From Stenopsyche tienmushanensis (lineage: Eukaryota > Arthropoda > Insecta > Trichoptera > Stenopsychidae): a stretch of DNA of 64,000 nt. Within the stretch, counting starts at the first letter, position 1. The number at the start of each line of letters is the position of its first letter. The notes under the pieces are model-generated. The model was not told the origin of the DNA and made no database searches. It worked only from the letters and a program-made list of their open reading frames with translations. The position numbers and the translations under genes are program-made. The stretch covers positions 1,860,001-1,924,000 of the forward strand of contig WACJ01000501.1 of the NCBI GenBank assembly GCA_008973525.1. Direction: 5' to 3'. This document shows positions 21,646 to 33,075 of the stretch, piece by piece.

Positions 21646-23119
21646 AATTAATTCGAAAATGGATAGAAATGTGTAAATCTGAATTGAATATAATTTACAA
21701 AAAAATGCGAAATAGCGGTACATATTTGGAAAATAAACGTTGATTTAATGAGTTCCAATGGAAACACAAATAACAAATAAACGATAGGCGCAAATCTTTC
21801 ATTGAAACATCACAATATATTGGGTTTATGATAGAAAATACAAGCACACTTGATAATATGTCTTATTTTATCTACTTTTTATTCTTTATTATTGAACATG
21901 ATAAGAATATGGTTTGAGGGTGACCTCCCTTTATACTTGAAAATAGACACTTCATGCAATAGTAAAATATTTATATCATATAAAGAATATTTTTCTTGTG
22001 GAAAATACTATAAAGAGTATTATGAAATAGGAGAGCTCGAAAAATATAAGCCATTCCTAAAAATGGTTCATTGGATCAAAACAGCGTACATGAGAGATGT
22101 TTCGTATAAAATGTATTTTTGATACATCGGCATAATATTTTCGAAGATTTCTTTTATAAATGTGTTTTAAAATAAGCCCGATATGTTCTGTTTGGGGGTT
22201 TCAAATTTAGATTGCGTTAAATATTGATCAGAAGCAGCCGATTAAATTGAATAACGTATAATTAATCATGTCGTATGATTAAATTTTAGCCGATAGTTTA
22301 TTAATAGGACGTTTATACACTCCAAGATAGGATTTCTCCGATAACTCTGGGAGAGGAAGGAAAGGCCTCCAGTCTACTTCTATCCGACACTTGTTTCATT
22401 TAACAAGGGATCTTGCCTATATATATATTTATAGGGCATGTTAACATGTCCGATTCATATTAAAAATTGTTCAAGGCTCACGAAATTGAGATTGATTTTC
22501 GATGAAAAGTGTTTGGATCTTAAATTAGATGAGGCACAATTCGGGGGGGTGTATTTAAGACCAAATTTATACGGGAGATTATCGTTGCGTCATTGTATGA
22601 AATGATAATAGTGTGGGTTTAAGTGGGTGTTGGTTAATCTAGTTGCTTTGGGCGTCACATTGAAAAGGGTCTCAGCGTTTAATATTGGAGCTATTTTTAT
22701 TCGACCACATTTTTAAATGACAGCTCTGACATAAACACGAAAATATTTCTCAGAACGTTCGACAGTGTCGGGATATATTTTTAAATTAGAGAAATTCATG
22801 GGAGTTTGATGAAAAGCATTGCTGTTGCAATACGACAATACTTATTAACGTATCTTATTGATTAGGGGTTGAAAAAAATATTGTGCTAGGCAGAATTTAC
22901 TATATAAAAAAAATAGCTAATATTTATTTTATTTAATGAATATATTCCACGAGCAACCGCGCAAATGAAAGCCAATGAAATGAAAAAAAAAAAATCGTAC
23001 CAAAAATGAGTGCATAAAAAAACCCATAAATTTTTAAAAACAATCATGTTAAAAGATATTTAAGATACGTGGTAGTATGGTAGCATTTATTATATCAGCG
23101 GGACTCTCGTTCCCAATCC
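21646..23119. other. AT-rich non-genic stretch; one weak small ORF
   Basis: A 90-codon plus-strand frame at 21850-22122 starts with a hydrophobic segment (residues ~3-16) and is rich in Tyr, Lys and Phe. It could be an exon or a small secreted product, but its length is not beyond chance here and no splice sites or motifs support it. Nothing else is recognised. Confidence 0.4.
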
Positions 23120-23970
23120 GTCACTTCTGACACCAGTGTAACGTGGATGCAAAGATGTCGGGTGTAGTCCCCAGATTAGACGTGTATTTTGATAATTAAG
23201 TCATGAGCATCATCTTTATCGCTCTGAAGAATTTTGTTTTACAACCTTGACTGTTCGTGTTGTTCTGCAAAGTCGAAAAACGAATGACCACCCGGATTTC
23301 ACACGGCTGGTGACGTCTCCATCGGAAGAATTTACTGTGACTAAACAAAATGAACAACAAACACGCGGGATCAAACAAACGGATCGTTAAGATTTCGGGT
23401 GGGCGTTAAATTCCACGATGTCCACCCATAAAACTCCAGGGAGAGGGGGTTGATATGGAGTAAAGGTGCGGGAATATAGCCTCGTCGGTTTGCTCATCAA
23501 ACGCTACTGGGGTAACCCAGCTTACATGAGTTGGGTATGCAGCTTACCCTGTGCTACGTACCCGTAAAGTCGAATATGGAACTGCTGATTACAGAAGTAG
23601 GTGGAATTTGTGCAAAAGGCGTTACACTTTCCTCAACAGCCGAATGCACACAGGGGAAAACGACTCTAGGTTGCTCGAACGGCGACTTGTCTCCATAGTT
23701 AGGTACTACAAATGCCTGATCTGATACGAGTACCACGGGGAAGGGGAAACCCCTACTTCAAACTGAGGCTGAGTGACCTCGCGTAGTAGCTCTTTTGAAT
23801 ATAGCTTAACCCACTTCCATCCTTTTCCAAAGCACCTTTGGGTGCATGTGGTCTGAAGCCTGGTTTCCCACGGGAACTTTGCCTCCATTGGAGGGCGCGA
23901 AGCAAAAGAGATGTGCACCTAGATGCTCTACGCATAGACAATCTCTGTGTGCCTACGCAGCCTAGTTGGT
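23120..23970 (-). repeat. LTR with adjoining primer-binding site, minus strand, 23 kb
   Basis: On the minus strand an LTR-like sequence ends in ...CGTTACAC-type sequence at about 23137. It is directly followed (23136-23120) by TGGTGTCAGAAGTGACGG, the layout of an LTR 3' end plus a tRNA primer-binding site (TCTGACACCA is a tRNA 3' end including CCA). Its body shares many blocks with the copies at 24.06-24.79 and 27.19-27.62 kb, such as 'gcgacttgtctccat' and the ggagggcgc block. No gag or pol genes remain. Confidence 0.65.
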
Positions 23971-24790
23971 TACTTAATTGTGGGATGTCCTTTACCCACG
24001 CTTTGGCATATCTCATATTTCCTAACCAGAACGATTCGGCATCATATCTGACACCAATGTAAAGTTAAAATCTTTTCGCAGCCAAAATTATCCGACGACT
24101 CTCCGTTTCTAGCACATCTTGGGTGGGTGTTTCACAATACAGTGCCCACCCATAAAAATTCAGGAAAAGTAACAAACCTTACACAACTGGACTAATGATG
24201 TAAAGTAGAGGTAGGCGAAAGCACCCTAGTTGGTTTGTTCATCAAACGCTGCGTTGAAAATCATGAGTTGGGTGCGTGGCTTACCCTGTCTTGCACACCC
24301 CTAAAGTCAAATGGGAAACCGCTGATTGCAGAAGAGGAAGGAGGAATCTATACAAAAAGCAATACTGCTATCTTCGACAGCTTATGGCGCACAGGGGAGA
24401 ACAGCTCTTGCTGCTTGAACGGCGACTTGTCTCCATGGCTAAGTACTACGAATGACCGAAACCAATACGAATACTATGGGGGAAGAAGAAGTCCGATGCA
24501 GTCCGTCATCTGCTACAGCTCCCTTCTAGCTCCAAGCTGAGCTAAAATCTCTCGTTAGTATTCCCTGTTATATTTTTAGTTTATCTTAGTACCTTCTTTT
24601 CTCCATTGTATTTTTGGATGTATGTAGTCGGAAGTTGGTCTTCCTCATGGATCCTTGGTTCCTCTGGAGGGCGCCAAGTGAAAGGTTTATGCACTTGGAA
24701 GCTCTGTATATAGTGCTTCTGGAGATTGAATGACTTATGGAAGATACTTTGTGTGCCTAGTCCGGGGAAACCCGGATCAGATCATACAGC
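23971..24790 (-). repeat. LTR plus leader, minus strand, 24 kb
   Basis: The LTR spans about 24058-24790 on the minus strand. It is followed by the primer-binding site TGGTGTCAGATATGATGCC (24057-24039) and a leader to about 23971 whose sequence (for example 'gtgggatgtcctttacccac', 'gctttggcatatctc') is repeated at 27105-27188. This unit is followed at once by the 23-kb LTR in the same orientation, so the two form an LTR-leader-LTR tandem without internal genes. This points to a large internal deletion or recombination between LTRs. Confidence 0.65.
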
Positions 24791-24884
24791 GGCGCCGGTA
24801 ATAGGATCTGTCATCAAAGACTCACTACACCTGTAAGACACTGTCTGTCGCTCTGTCTTGACCGTTAAAATCTTCCCTTTATGC

Positions 24885-24962
24885 CAGGTGCACCAATTTC
24901 GAAACAATAAAATCCCTGGCCTCAGGAGCCCTTGTAATCCTGCTTTCTAGGTGACCCTCGTA
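24885..24962 (-). mobile_element. End of a mariner-type MITE
   Basis: Ends in tgctttctaggtgaccctcg-ta, the reverse complement of a TACGAGGGTCA...AGAAAG terminal repeat. It matches one side of the MITE at 38.99-39.15 kb over about 75 bp, including the ctcaggagcc block. Only one end is present. Confidence 0.6.
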
Positions 24963-26574
24963 GTTCAATATTTTGCATACAATCAAAGGCAGTGTAAAAT
25001 ATCAAGAGAAGATGTATATCTGTTCGATAGAATAGATAAAAATATGTTTCACATTACTCTATAACACCCATATACCAAATCGCACCCACTTATTTTGACG
25101 ATGAACTTACAAAATACGGTGGTAAGAGCAGCTGTTCGAATATAAAAAGGTCCCCGATTGAATTCCCAAACGATACAACTTTAATCGAAATAGCTCGCGA
25201 TTGGCTCGGTTCCTTTTTGGATCACCCGATACGTGGGATTTGCCGTTTTGTTAATTTAACACGTGTGCTGAAACATTTTAAGCCCGTTTTATGTAAATGG
25301 ATATTTTTCGAACACACTCCTGGAAGCAATAGCGGATAAACAAGTTTCCCACAGGAATCCGCGGATGTGTTTGATTAATAGGAGTGTGTATTTAAACACG
25401 GTGGATATAAAGGCGGAGGCAAAAGGCTGTGGGTCCCGTGGGAATATAACCGCAGACTTAGATCAGTGGTTTCCAAGTTCGGCATCCGCAACGACCGAGC
25501 ACACACAAGCTTCCATCTAAGTGCATTAATTCTGATGAAGCTGCAGAAATGCCCCAGAACGTAGTAATTATCAGCAATCAGTAGAAATAAGGCTTCATTG
25601 GCATTCTTTAAACTAGGATCCGTGATCTAATAGATAGCGAAATAAGCGTATAAGTCAAATGTTACCACTTTAAAATGACATAATAGCAATATGTTCATTT
25701 TTAATATTTAAATTTTTGTTGGAGACTCGATATCAAACTATTCAAAATTCTCCTATTTTCAATGGCTATAGTGATCCAAATCATGACAAAGATGATTTCT
25801 TGCCTTTTATGGTCACTCGTTGATCCGAATAATTGATGATTTCAACCATTTTTAAATATTGTTAGTGTCGTTGTTATGGTTCATGTTTAGATATTTAAAT
25901 TCAAATTCAATTATATAACAGCTTGGTGGAGCGAACACATTGTTGTCCACGACTTGACAACTAGAATTTGGTAACATTTTATTTGGCGTATTTTATATAT
26001 AAATATTCCATTTTCGCACATAGCATAACATTGAAAAAAATATTTTATATATTATCTAAGACTATTAGTTTTTAGTCATGTATTTTATGTTTCAATAAAT
26101 CTTTATTTGGATGATCATCCATATCATTTTCTATAAATAAGCCAACATCTTCAACATTATTTTCTCTATAAAATATCGGAAAAATATTGTTTTCAAGCCA
26201 TTTGGCGAGTTTATTCATATTTCTAAGAAACATGTTGGAGTATCTTCTTGATATTCTGCTGTTATGTTTTGAATGCTATTAAGTATGTTATCATGGGCCT
26301 TGAATTGCCAATTCTGGTAACTTGGTCGTAAGAAAATGGTCTTGTTAAGAGGTAAATATCGTTTATATTCAAATTTAAATCTCTTATGAGGTGGATGTCT
26401 TGGAATATAATCGATCATTAAAATAATCGCAAAGATAATATCATGAAAGGCACTGTAACATTCTCATCCAATAAATGTTTCATGTTATTCTTGAATTTTA
26501 TGAGATTTTATATCCTTGTACTTTTCAGTGATTATTCAGGGAGACTTGAGAGGATAAACAATTTTTATCTATAA
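24963..26574. other. AT-rich non-genic stretch
   Basis: No gene recognised. A TATA-like gatataaagg lies near 25403 beside a GC-richer patch, but no transcript could be followed from it. Confidence 0.45.
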
Positions 26575-26900
26575 CCAGTGAGCACCCGGCATACGTTGCA
26601 ATGCAAAATGCGTTTAGTAATTAGATATCTGATTTATTGCTTGACGCCACATGTAGCGCGGGCTGAAGCAATAAAGCAAAAGCATAGCGCACCCCTTTTA
26701 ACCTCGAAGACCGACTGTTTCCCTCTCTTTCGTAAGCGGAGCTCAAACGTCGCATTGCGCGCGCATCCTTTTTCTCTCTATCCCCACAGCCTAGTTTCAC
26801 CTCAACAGACTAATACGCGCCAACATGGTGCATTCGCAAAACAAATTGCGTATATAAACACTTGTACTAATTAAAAAAATGTTCTTGGAGGTGCGCACAA
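26575..26900. repeat. Dispersed repeat with 'attgcgcgcgcatcctt' core, copy 1
   Basis: Shares with 32.76-33.07 kb, in order, a 'catac/ttcgttgcaatg' block, 'tttattgctt', 'cacgtgtagcgcg'-like sequence and 'attgcgcgcgcatccttt', with diverged spacers. There is no coding capacity. The class is unknown. The 33-kb copy ends in a motif reminiscent of the 3' ends of RTE-like or Helentron-like elements, so this may be a 3' fragment of such an element. Confidence 0.55.
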
Positions 26901-27104
26901 CAACTCCCCAAAGGCAATCAAATTAATAGTTTAGGAACACATACTCGGCAGATATTCGGCATAACAAAACCTCGTACACGCAATGCGTGTGCAGGCGTAT
27001 GTTGATCTCGATAAAGCCAATGCATGATTCATCTCGTCGTCCCAGGGTTGCGTACCGGCAGATTCTCGGCCATCCTAACCACACCCAGCGTGGGTTATCG
27101 CACC
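26901..27104. other. Unidentified sequence bordering an LTR leader
   Basis: No gene. The last part may be internal sequence of the LTR element that follows, since the next 85 bases match the leader of the 24-kb copy. Confidence 0.35.
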
Positions 27105-27640
27105 CAAATTGTGGGATGTCCTTTATTCACGCTTTGGCATATCTCCTATTTCCCATCCGGAATTGCTTGGCATCGTATCTGACACCAGTGTAACGTGAAC
27201 ATATTTCTGCGGCCAAGATTATCTGACGACTTTCTGTTTCTTGCACGTCCTGGGTGGGTGTTTCACCTCCACACCTATGGATAACAACTAAATCCCTGTA
27301 GTAATGATGTGAAATAGAGGTAGGCGAAAGCAGCCTAGTCGGTTTGCTCATCAGGCGTTGCATACGAAAACATGAGTTGGATGCATGGCTAACCCTGTGC
27401 TGCGCATCCGTATAGTCAAATGTGAAACTGCCGATTACAGATGGGGGACGGGGAGGAGTCTGTTTGTTGTTTGCCTTCCTCATGGAGTCTTGGTTCCTCT
27501 AGAGGGCGCCGATTGAAAGGTTTGGGCATCTGGAAGCTCTGCACGAAATTCTCCTGGGGATTAAAAGACTGATGAAAGACACTCTGTGTGCCTAACCCGG
27601 GGCACCTGGGTCAGATCGGGAAGACAGCGACTGACAGGTA
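27105..27640 (-). repeat. LTR plus leader, minus strand, 27 kb
   Basis: The leader (27105-27188) includes the primer-binding site TGGTGTCAGATACGATGCC on the minus strand. The LTR runs from about 27189 to 27640. Blocks such as 'cacgtcctgggtgggtgttt', 'gaggtaggcgaaagca', 'ggttcctctagagggcgcc' and 'gtgtgcctaacccggg' are shared with the 24-kb copy. It is followed at once by a truncated R1-like retrotransposon end. Confidence 0.65.
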
Positions 27641-27682
27641 TGGATAGTCTTGAAACATACATTATTACCGGTACTGCTGTGT

Positions 27683-28173
27683 GGTCTGTTCTACTGCTTG
27701 ACTCAGGTACTCACGGAGCATGGATGCTTTGGTGCGTATCTGAAGCGGATTGGCAAAGAGCCATCCGATAACTGCCACCACTTCCAAGCGAAGGTCGACG
27801 ACGTAGAGCACACCATAATTGGCTGTGAGACTTGGGCACCCCAGAGAAAACTGCTGAAACAAGCACTCAGGGTAGCCGAGCTCAACGTCGATAACATGGT
27901 CCACAGCATGATGGAAAGCAAGAAGAACTGGGACCTTTGGCGTGACTACGTAGAAGAGATTCTGAGCACCAAAGAGGGCAGTGAAAGAGAGAGACGCAGA
28001 GCGCCTCTCCAATAATAGAATCACCTAAGGCCAGACTACCTGTCCTCCTGAAGCAATGTGGAAAACAATATCAGAGGGACAAAGAAAGACAAGGAGGGGT
28101 TTTAGTCAGTAGAAATCTGAGACTACCCACTATGGGTGTCGTGAATGCGAAGATTCCCCTCCCACAGGAAAAA
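27683..28173 (+). pseudogene. Truncated R1-like retrotransposon 3' end
   Basis: Encodes the C-terminus of a reverse-transcriptase polyprotein (frame 27650-28015): LTQVLTEHGCFGAYLKRIGK, then CHHF instead of the CxxC pair seen in sister copies (second Cys lost), VEHTIIGC, and SMMESKKNWDLWRDYVEEIL to the stop at about 28013. A 3' UTR follows, ending in ccctcccacagg plus A8 at about 28165-28173. The same 3' end is found at 45.36-45.54 (plus), 43.28-43.51 and 62.89-63.11 kb (minus). The copy is severely 5'-truncated, the usual result of incomplete target-primed reverse transcription. Confidence 0.85.
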
Positions 28174-28229
28174 AAACCACGTGCAGCCAAAGGTGCGCCG
28201 GAGGAGGAAGGAAGTAAGATTAAGCTCAA

Positions 28230-28560
28230 TTGAAAGGAACTACCATGCGAGGTCACTACGGTACTCGTATCCCTTCTTCATGGTACTCGTATCAGTTCGG
28301 TAATTTGTAGAATCTGGTTATGGAGATGAGTCGCCGTTTGATCAGCTTAAAGCCGTTCTACTCTGTGTACACTAGGCTGTTGAGAATAGTGGTGACACCT
28401 TTTGCACAGATTCCACCTATTTCTGTAATTAGCAGTTCTACATTCCATTTTACGGATGCAGCACAGGTTAAGCTGTGTACCCAACTCATGTTAGCTGGGC
28501 TACACATCTACTCCATATTGTTACCCCCTGGATTCAATCGTTGGTCACGGGCATAGAGTT
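28230..28560 (+). repeat. LTR fragment, plus strand, 28 kb
   Basis: In the opposite orientation to the 23-, 24- and 27-kb copies. It contains 'ggtactcgtatcagttcggt', 'ggagatgagtcgccgttt', 'tgcacagattccacc' and 'acccaactcatgt', the reverse complements of blocks at 23.5-23.8 and 24.25-24.48 kb. It is truncated at both ends and non-coding. Confidence 0.6.
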
Positions 28561-30260
28561 GCTCTCTCGTGGGGTCTGTTATGAAGAGACCAAATACTGA
28601 TGGATGAAACATATATGAAAAACAAGGCCATTGAGTCAATAAACAAGATCTAAGCACATAAGGTATGGAAGAAAAATACACAAACGATGGATACATAGTA
28701 ACGGCAAAATACGTGAATGAAAAGGCGTATATTAATTTTTAAAATGGGTGAATATTTTAAGAATTTCTCAAGTTAATCATTATATTTTATGTTCCAATTA
28801 TAATCAGGCAGTAGGGATAAAATGAGGGGTGAGGATATAACTTCTCCTTGATAAACATTCGATGTACAGGCATTAATTTTCCTGCGTAAGCCGAAAGTTT
28901 TTCGAGTTCGGTAGATAAGTGTTTCGGCTGAGACTTATCGGGATGAAAGCAAAGTTCGGTACCAAACTTCGCCCAGCAATTGTTTGCGATAAATTTAAAT
29001 TGCTTGATTGAATTTTACCTGAGACGAGTTTGATATCTGAGTTTAAGAATTTCGAGCGAACCGAAGCCCCGAATCGTTATTCTTCAAATTCGAAGGGTTG
29101 CGCGGCGCCCTTTTGAATAATCGAAACGAAAATGGCTTTCGGTGAACGGCGGGAATGAGCGCCTGATTGACTTGTCTGTTCGATTGAATGACAGTCGCCA
29201 ATTAAGTTATTGCCCCAAAAAAATATTCCATCAGAACGGGAACACTTGTATCGTTTTTGGCTGCAAAAGAGTTCTTTGATTACTCACGGAGCTAACAAAT
29301 AATGATGTCACGTTCGAATCAATACAACGAGCAAGTATTCCCGAAAGACAGCTCGTATGTCAAAAATCGAATTTAAAGTCGCCTCAAAAGGTAATCGCAA
29401 TATCACTGAAATATAGTTATACCACATAATCGAAGTATGAGTAACCGATTCCACGGTTATTCCAAGAATCCTCATAATTCCATCAGAAACAAATTTACCA
29501 TAAATTCAAACGAAAACAATTTCCAATAAGATTAGCTCGCCATCACGATAAATAAATCATAAGGTCAAATCCTAGATAAATTATATCATTCCTGCACAGT
29601 TCTACTTTAACCACTATTGGTTACCTTATAGAAAATATAATAATTTGGCATAGATTAATTTATTAAGTCTAAAACTTAAATAGTGCCTCAAATCAATTAT
29701 CTCGATAAGGTTTGATTTAAATTAAGGCTTCATTTAAATGAATTTATTATAACCTGTTTAATTTATATCGGATAAAATATAATGCCTATTAACTCTATAA
29801 ATACCGTGCGCATAGATATGTGCGTTTCATTGCTTCAATTTTATATTACACACAAACACGTTTAACTTTATTTTAATCGAATGTATTTATTTAACAAGTT
29901 ATATACAGATGTCACTAATATAATATTTAATAAAATTTAAGTTTTTTGCTCAAATTCTCTTAAGCCTTACCGGCATTTATTGAGTTAATAGCTTAAAAAT
30001 ATTGTTTTTGATTGCACGTCCCTAGATAAAGAAATTCAATGGTATCAGATTTAATAGGGCTGCCAAAATATTTATATGAATATATCGTTGAAAAGAGCGT
30101 AATCTAGAGATCTTTTTAAAACTAAACTCAGTTCAAAGTAGTCGTTAGTTTTTTGTTTAAAGAATTTAGAAGATGACATTTCTCAATCGTTTGGACATTT
30201 TATGTGACTTTGGAAGATCAGAAGTAAATCTCTTTAAACCAAGTGTATAAAATTATTAGA
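28561..30260. other. Non-genic; GC-richer patch at 28.9-29.4 kb
   Basis: No gene. The stretch at about 28.90-29.35 kb has a steadier base composition than the AT-rich remainder and several ATTA-type motifs. It might be conserved regulatory DNA, which cannot be tested from one sequence. Confidence 0.4.
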
Positions 30261-30615
30261 TAAAGCGGAAAGAAATGTCATTTTTTTTGGTTGCGTCTTT
30301 GCCATCAGTTTACCCCGGGCCGCTGTCAAGTGAATACATCAAGGTTGGTGTCATTTTGAAACTCTGTTGTTTGTCTTACTTTTTCAAATATCTTTATATT
30401 TTTTTAGCCATAGTGAAAATGTCTAAGCCAGAAATCGATGAGATATCGGCTGTCCCTGGTCGACAGTAAAAGACCATTTGAAAAACTCGGGAAAAAACAT
30501 GGACAGGGAATTTGGGTACCACACGAGTTGTCATCATATTGTCAAATATTATATAGATTTTATTAAAATACATTTTTTCTCCAAATAAAAAAAAAAGACA
30601 TTTCTTTCCGCTTTA
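30261..30615 (+). mobile_element. Mariner deletion derivative (MITE) with perfect terminal repeats
   Basis: A 17-bp perfect inverted repeat, aagcggaaagaaatgtc at 30263-30279 and its complement at 30597-30613, is flanked by TA on both sides (30261-30262 and 30614-30615), as for a Tc1/mariner insertion. The 351-bp body keeps a transposase remnant on the plus strand: a frame around 30470-30530 reads VKDHLKNSGKK followed by GQGIWVPHEL, the linker region of a mariner transposase. It is non-autonomous, but the ends needed for mobilisation by a matching transposase look intact. Confidence 0.85.
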
Positions 30616-32034
30616 CACACGCGCGAATTTTTTGACCGTTGCTTACTTAAAAGAAGCCTCAAACGCAACAGGAAAAACTCTATAGAAGTGGACGCTATAG
30701 GATTGTTTTTTGTTCATTGATCAATACTAGAACGTTGATTGAATAAGTTTATCAATTTTTGGGTTAAAATTGCAATTACTCTAAGTGATATGACTTTACT
30801 GTAAAAATATGTATTTTTACGATTTCCCCGCGGAACGCTTCCCGTAGTCAATGTGTTAATATTAAAAAAAAAATACAATAATATTTCAATAAATCATCAA
30901 ATTTAATTAAAATATTTTTTGGAACATCCTTGTTCATTTGTTGATTATGATGATGAAAGAGAGACCCAACTGCGAGACTTTAGATGACGAACCGCTTTTT
31001 CAAGCATGCATAAGTTTTGTTTGTGACCAAGCAATAAAAATCATTATTTTCGTAGGCATCTGGCATAAATCTACTCCTGTAGGATTTTAAAACCTGTTGA
31101 GAAGAAGGATTCGGATGCTTATTTTTTAATTTAATTTTTTTTCTTTCTTATAAAATGACCCGATGAACTGTTCATACAAAACGGAGCCAAATCCTATCAG
31201 TATAAAAGGAATTGGCTTTATTTTCTTTGAAAGTTATTTCCGCCACCAAATCATTTCACATTACTCCAAGAGCTTTACTTAAACAAATTCAATAACAAGC
31301 GGGACGTAAATTTTACTTTTGGTTTTGGATTAGTTTCCAGATTGATGGCTCCGATTCAACACCCTTTTGATAATCCACCCGTAAGTGTGACAATGGATAT
31401 ACAATTCCATTACGAAAATGGCTTCTGATAACAATATTGGAGCGGAATATGAGAGGATCATGTTAACGTTCTGAAAAGCGATTTTTCAGCTCATTTGTCT
31501 TACACGTCTCATAGCACCGGTTAAGCGATCCTGTATATTTTTATCAGCTTATTCGGGAATATATATTTTTTTATCATATTGTGTCTAACGGGATGACTTT
31601 AAATCGTTTAATACGACAGCATTTGTGTTTGTTCTTTGTGATAGTTGAATTTTCTGGAAAGTATCCTTGTTTAGAGCGCGCTTACCGAAATAACAGAGAG
31701 CTTCCGGTTCCGGATGCAGTTTTGTTTGCCTTTTCAAGAATTCTCATGGTGAACACTCAGAACAACAATGCATCATTGTATTGCCATAATGCAAGAGTCG
31801 ACTCTTCCAGACAAAAAAAAAGGAATACGCCAAATGCTGCACAATTATATTCACAAGCGAAATATTTTAAAGCAAAATGGTTATTGCACTTTATTAACCT
31901 ATTTATAAACCAAATTATATAGTAAGAAAGGGTTGGGATAGCTAAGGGAAGATAATAATTTGTATAAAATTTTCTTCCATTTCAGCCCATTTTTTTTGAC
32001 TCAGATGCCACGGGCGGTTTAGGGCTTTGCATTT
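30616..32034. other. AT-rich non-genic stretch
   Basis: No gene recognised. A 113-codon plus-strand frame at 31581-31922 has no known motif, low-complexity parts and no supporting signals. Confidence 0.45.
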
Positions 32035-32760
32035 CATGTTTGGACTGTCCCTGATTTCTTATTGTCCATATGGAAATCCGTTATTGAATGCAGACCATAT
32101 TCTATAGATATGTTTGGGCATGGCACCCGATCAGCGGTCCAAAAGGCGGACCGGTTGGGCACTCAGACAGACAGCCACTTCTTCTTGTGGCTTTATGCTG
32201 TGTTTTTCGTGAAAAATGTATACCGGGGATAAAAATGTATACTTCTATGATCTCTACAATCACGCAAGGGGTAAGAAAATATAAGTGACTTGCGCCAAAT
32301 GTGACCACGAGCAAGATTAAGCTAGGGTCTCCATGTTCCTTTGTATTAGATATAGAGTTTTGACTAAGGTTTCATATATGGTTATGAATCGACCCAAAAA
32401 ATAGGCTTTATTGCTGTGAAGTATTGCCAAACACTCGATTAAAACATCCTCACGACACTCGTTTAGTTCCATATACGGCACTTTTTGAAATGCTTATTAT
32501 GTCTGCTAGTTTGCACATATTCAGCTGAGAGACATCCAATAACGTTTTGTAGATTTTTTTCACCATTTCTGTCGTAGACACCTCATTTGGTCGATCAGTT
32601 GATGTTCCTCTTGATAGATCATATGGCCTCGTTTAAACTCTGCCACCAAATATTTTACTATTGTAAACGAAGGATCACACTTCCCCAGAATATAATATAG
32701 TTTTTTGATGCTGATTGGACTGAGGTCTTTCAAATAAGAGTATTATATCACATAACTACC
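32035..32760 (-). pseudogene. Mariner-derived repeat with longer transposase remnant, 32 kb
   Basis: The most complete copy of the repeat family. The left part (32.08-32.34 kb) carries the hallmark gatcagcggtccaaaa, ggcggaccggttgggc. On the minus strand from about 32745 downward one can read FTIVKYLVAEFKRGH near 32630-32680, SLSAE-like sequence near 32520-32540, REDVLIECLAILHSNKAYF near 32400-32460, and RFITIYETLV near 32370-32395. The order is that of a mariner transposase from the DNA-binding to the catalytic domain. The Asp of the DETW box is Tyr. Stops and frameshifts make it inactive. Confidence 0.75.
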
Positions 32761-33075
32761 AAATACCTGGCATTCATTGCAATGTCATAAGCGCTAAATA
32801 ATTATTTGAAAAGAAACGCAGTACGTGGTTTATTGCTTCAAGTCACGTGTAGCGCGAGCCGTCGCCTCCTATCCAAGACCGTCTTAACTACCGTATTGCG
32901 CGCGCATCCTTTCTAACCCCGTCCCCGCATCATAAATACTACATACACATAACAATATTTTTACTATCTCTATGTTATTTTCGCAAGTGTAAACAGTAAG
33001 TTGACAAAGTTTTATCGCAATCGGATGAACGGTATGGAAGCGTATCAAATACGGACAAACAAACATTGAGTTTTA
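32761..33075. repeat. Dispersed repeat with 'attgcgcgcgcatcctt' core, copy 2
   Basis: See the copy at 26.58 kb. This one continues to a 3' part (32995-33070: aagttttatcgcaatcggat, then cggacaaacaaacattgag). Such a run is reminiscent of the 3' tails of RTE-like or Helentron-like elements in insects, which is a resemblance only. It has no open frame. Confidence 0.5.

Noticed and set aside
21850..22122. 90-codon frame with a signal-peptide-like start
   Set aside because: Its length is within chance in AT-rich DNA and no splice, promoter or homology signal supports it. Kept only as a remark.
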